Below are positions 63,950 through 64,000 of a DNA stretch of 64,000 nucleotides, piece by piece. Below the pieces are notes generated by a model. That model was not told where the DNA came from, searched no databases, and worked only from the letters and a program-made list of their open reading frames with translations. Origin of the DNA: Perkinsela sp. pyNocScin1 (lineage: Eukaryota; Euglenozoa; Kinetoplastea; Prokinetoplastida; Perkinselidae); the NCBI GenBank assembly GCA_964019655.1, contig CAXHTR010000006.1, positions 1,054,001-1,118,000 of the forward strand, written 5' to 3'. Every line of letters begins with the position of its first letter. Positions within the stretch are counted from its first letter, which is position 1. The translations under genes were made by a program, and so were the position numbers.

Positions 63950-64000
63950 CGCGTACGGTAGTTTTATGGAGAGCACGTGCGTATAGTTGCACTCGTCCCT

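Noticed and set aside
1-64000. CRISPR array or bacterial operon
   Set aside because: No regularly spaced short repeats with unique spacers; gene content is eukaryotic (NFS1 with presequence, receptor kinase, DUF2009).

Overview
This window looks like nuclear DNA of a kinetoplastid-type protist. All supported genes lie on the minus strand, none needs an intron even at 1,460-1,620 codons, and spacers are short. Pyrimidine tracts ending in AG sit just before several start codons, as expected for polycistronic transcription with spliced-leader trans-splicing. A compact prokinetoplastid such as the Paramoeba endosymbiont Perkinsela would fit; that assignment is inference.

Transcription runs from high to low coordinates, so the window reads backwards. 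At 64-45 kb are large, mostly GC-rich conserved or hypothetical genes: a degenerate DExH RNA helicase-like protein with an R/E/D/S tail (possibly 5'-incomplete), a Kelch-ectodomain transmembrane protein kinase, a 1,460-residue protein of unknown function, a membrane-anchored basic protein, the cysteine desulfurase NFS1, one isolated leucine-rich-repeat (LRR) gene and a DUF2009/UPF0652 protein. At 44.7-34.6 kb is a tandem array of ten subfamily-B LRR genes (nine intact, one mosaic pseudogene), built by segmental duplication and carrying a 77-bp hAT-like element. At 34.1-31.1 kb are a Cys-rich type I membrane protein and an acyl-CoA-binding protein. At 31-5.3 kb is a second array of 21 subfamily-A LRR genes, interrupted by cysteinyl-tRNA synthetase and a small unknown gene; one member has an in-frame stop, another a homopolymer frameshift, and a relic lies at 5.1 kb. 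At 5-0.3 kb are a two-nuclease-domain DUF2779 protein of bacterial type and two tandem paralogues distantly resembling terminal nucleotidyltransferases.

The 32 LRR genes share a short hydrophobic N-terminus, usually a W-centred cysteine cap (C-x-W-x-x-x-x-C), and repeats of about 23 residues of the type LPxxLxxLxLxxNxLxG. They lack a C-terminal membrane or GPI signal, so they look like small secreted LRR proteins. Mosaicism, relics, recent duplications and repeat-number changes show that the arrays turn over by recombination. Together with the receptor-like kinase and the Cys-rich membrane protein, the region may be a rapidly evolving surface or secretory interface locus; that functional link is inference.
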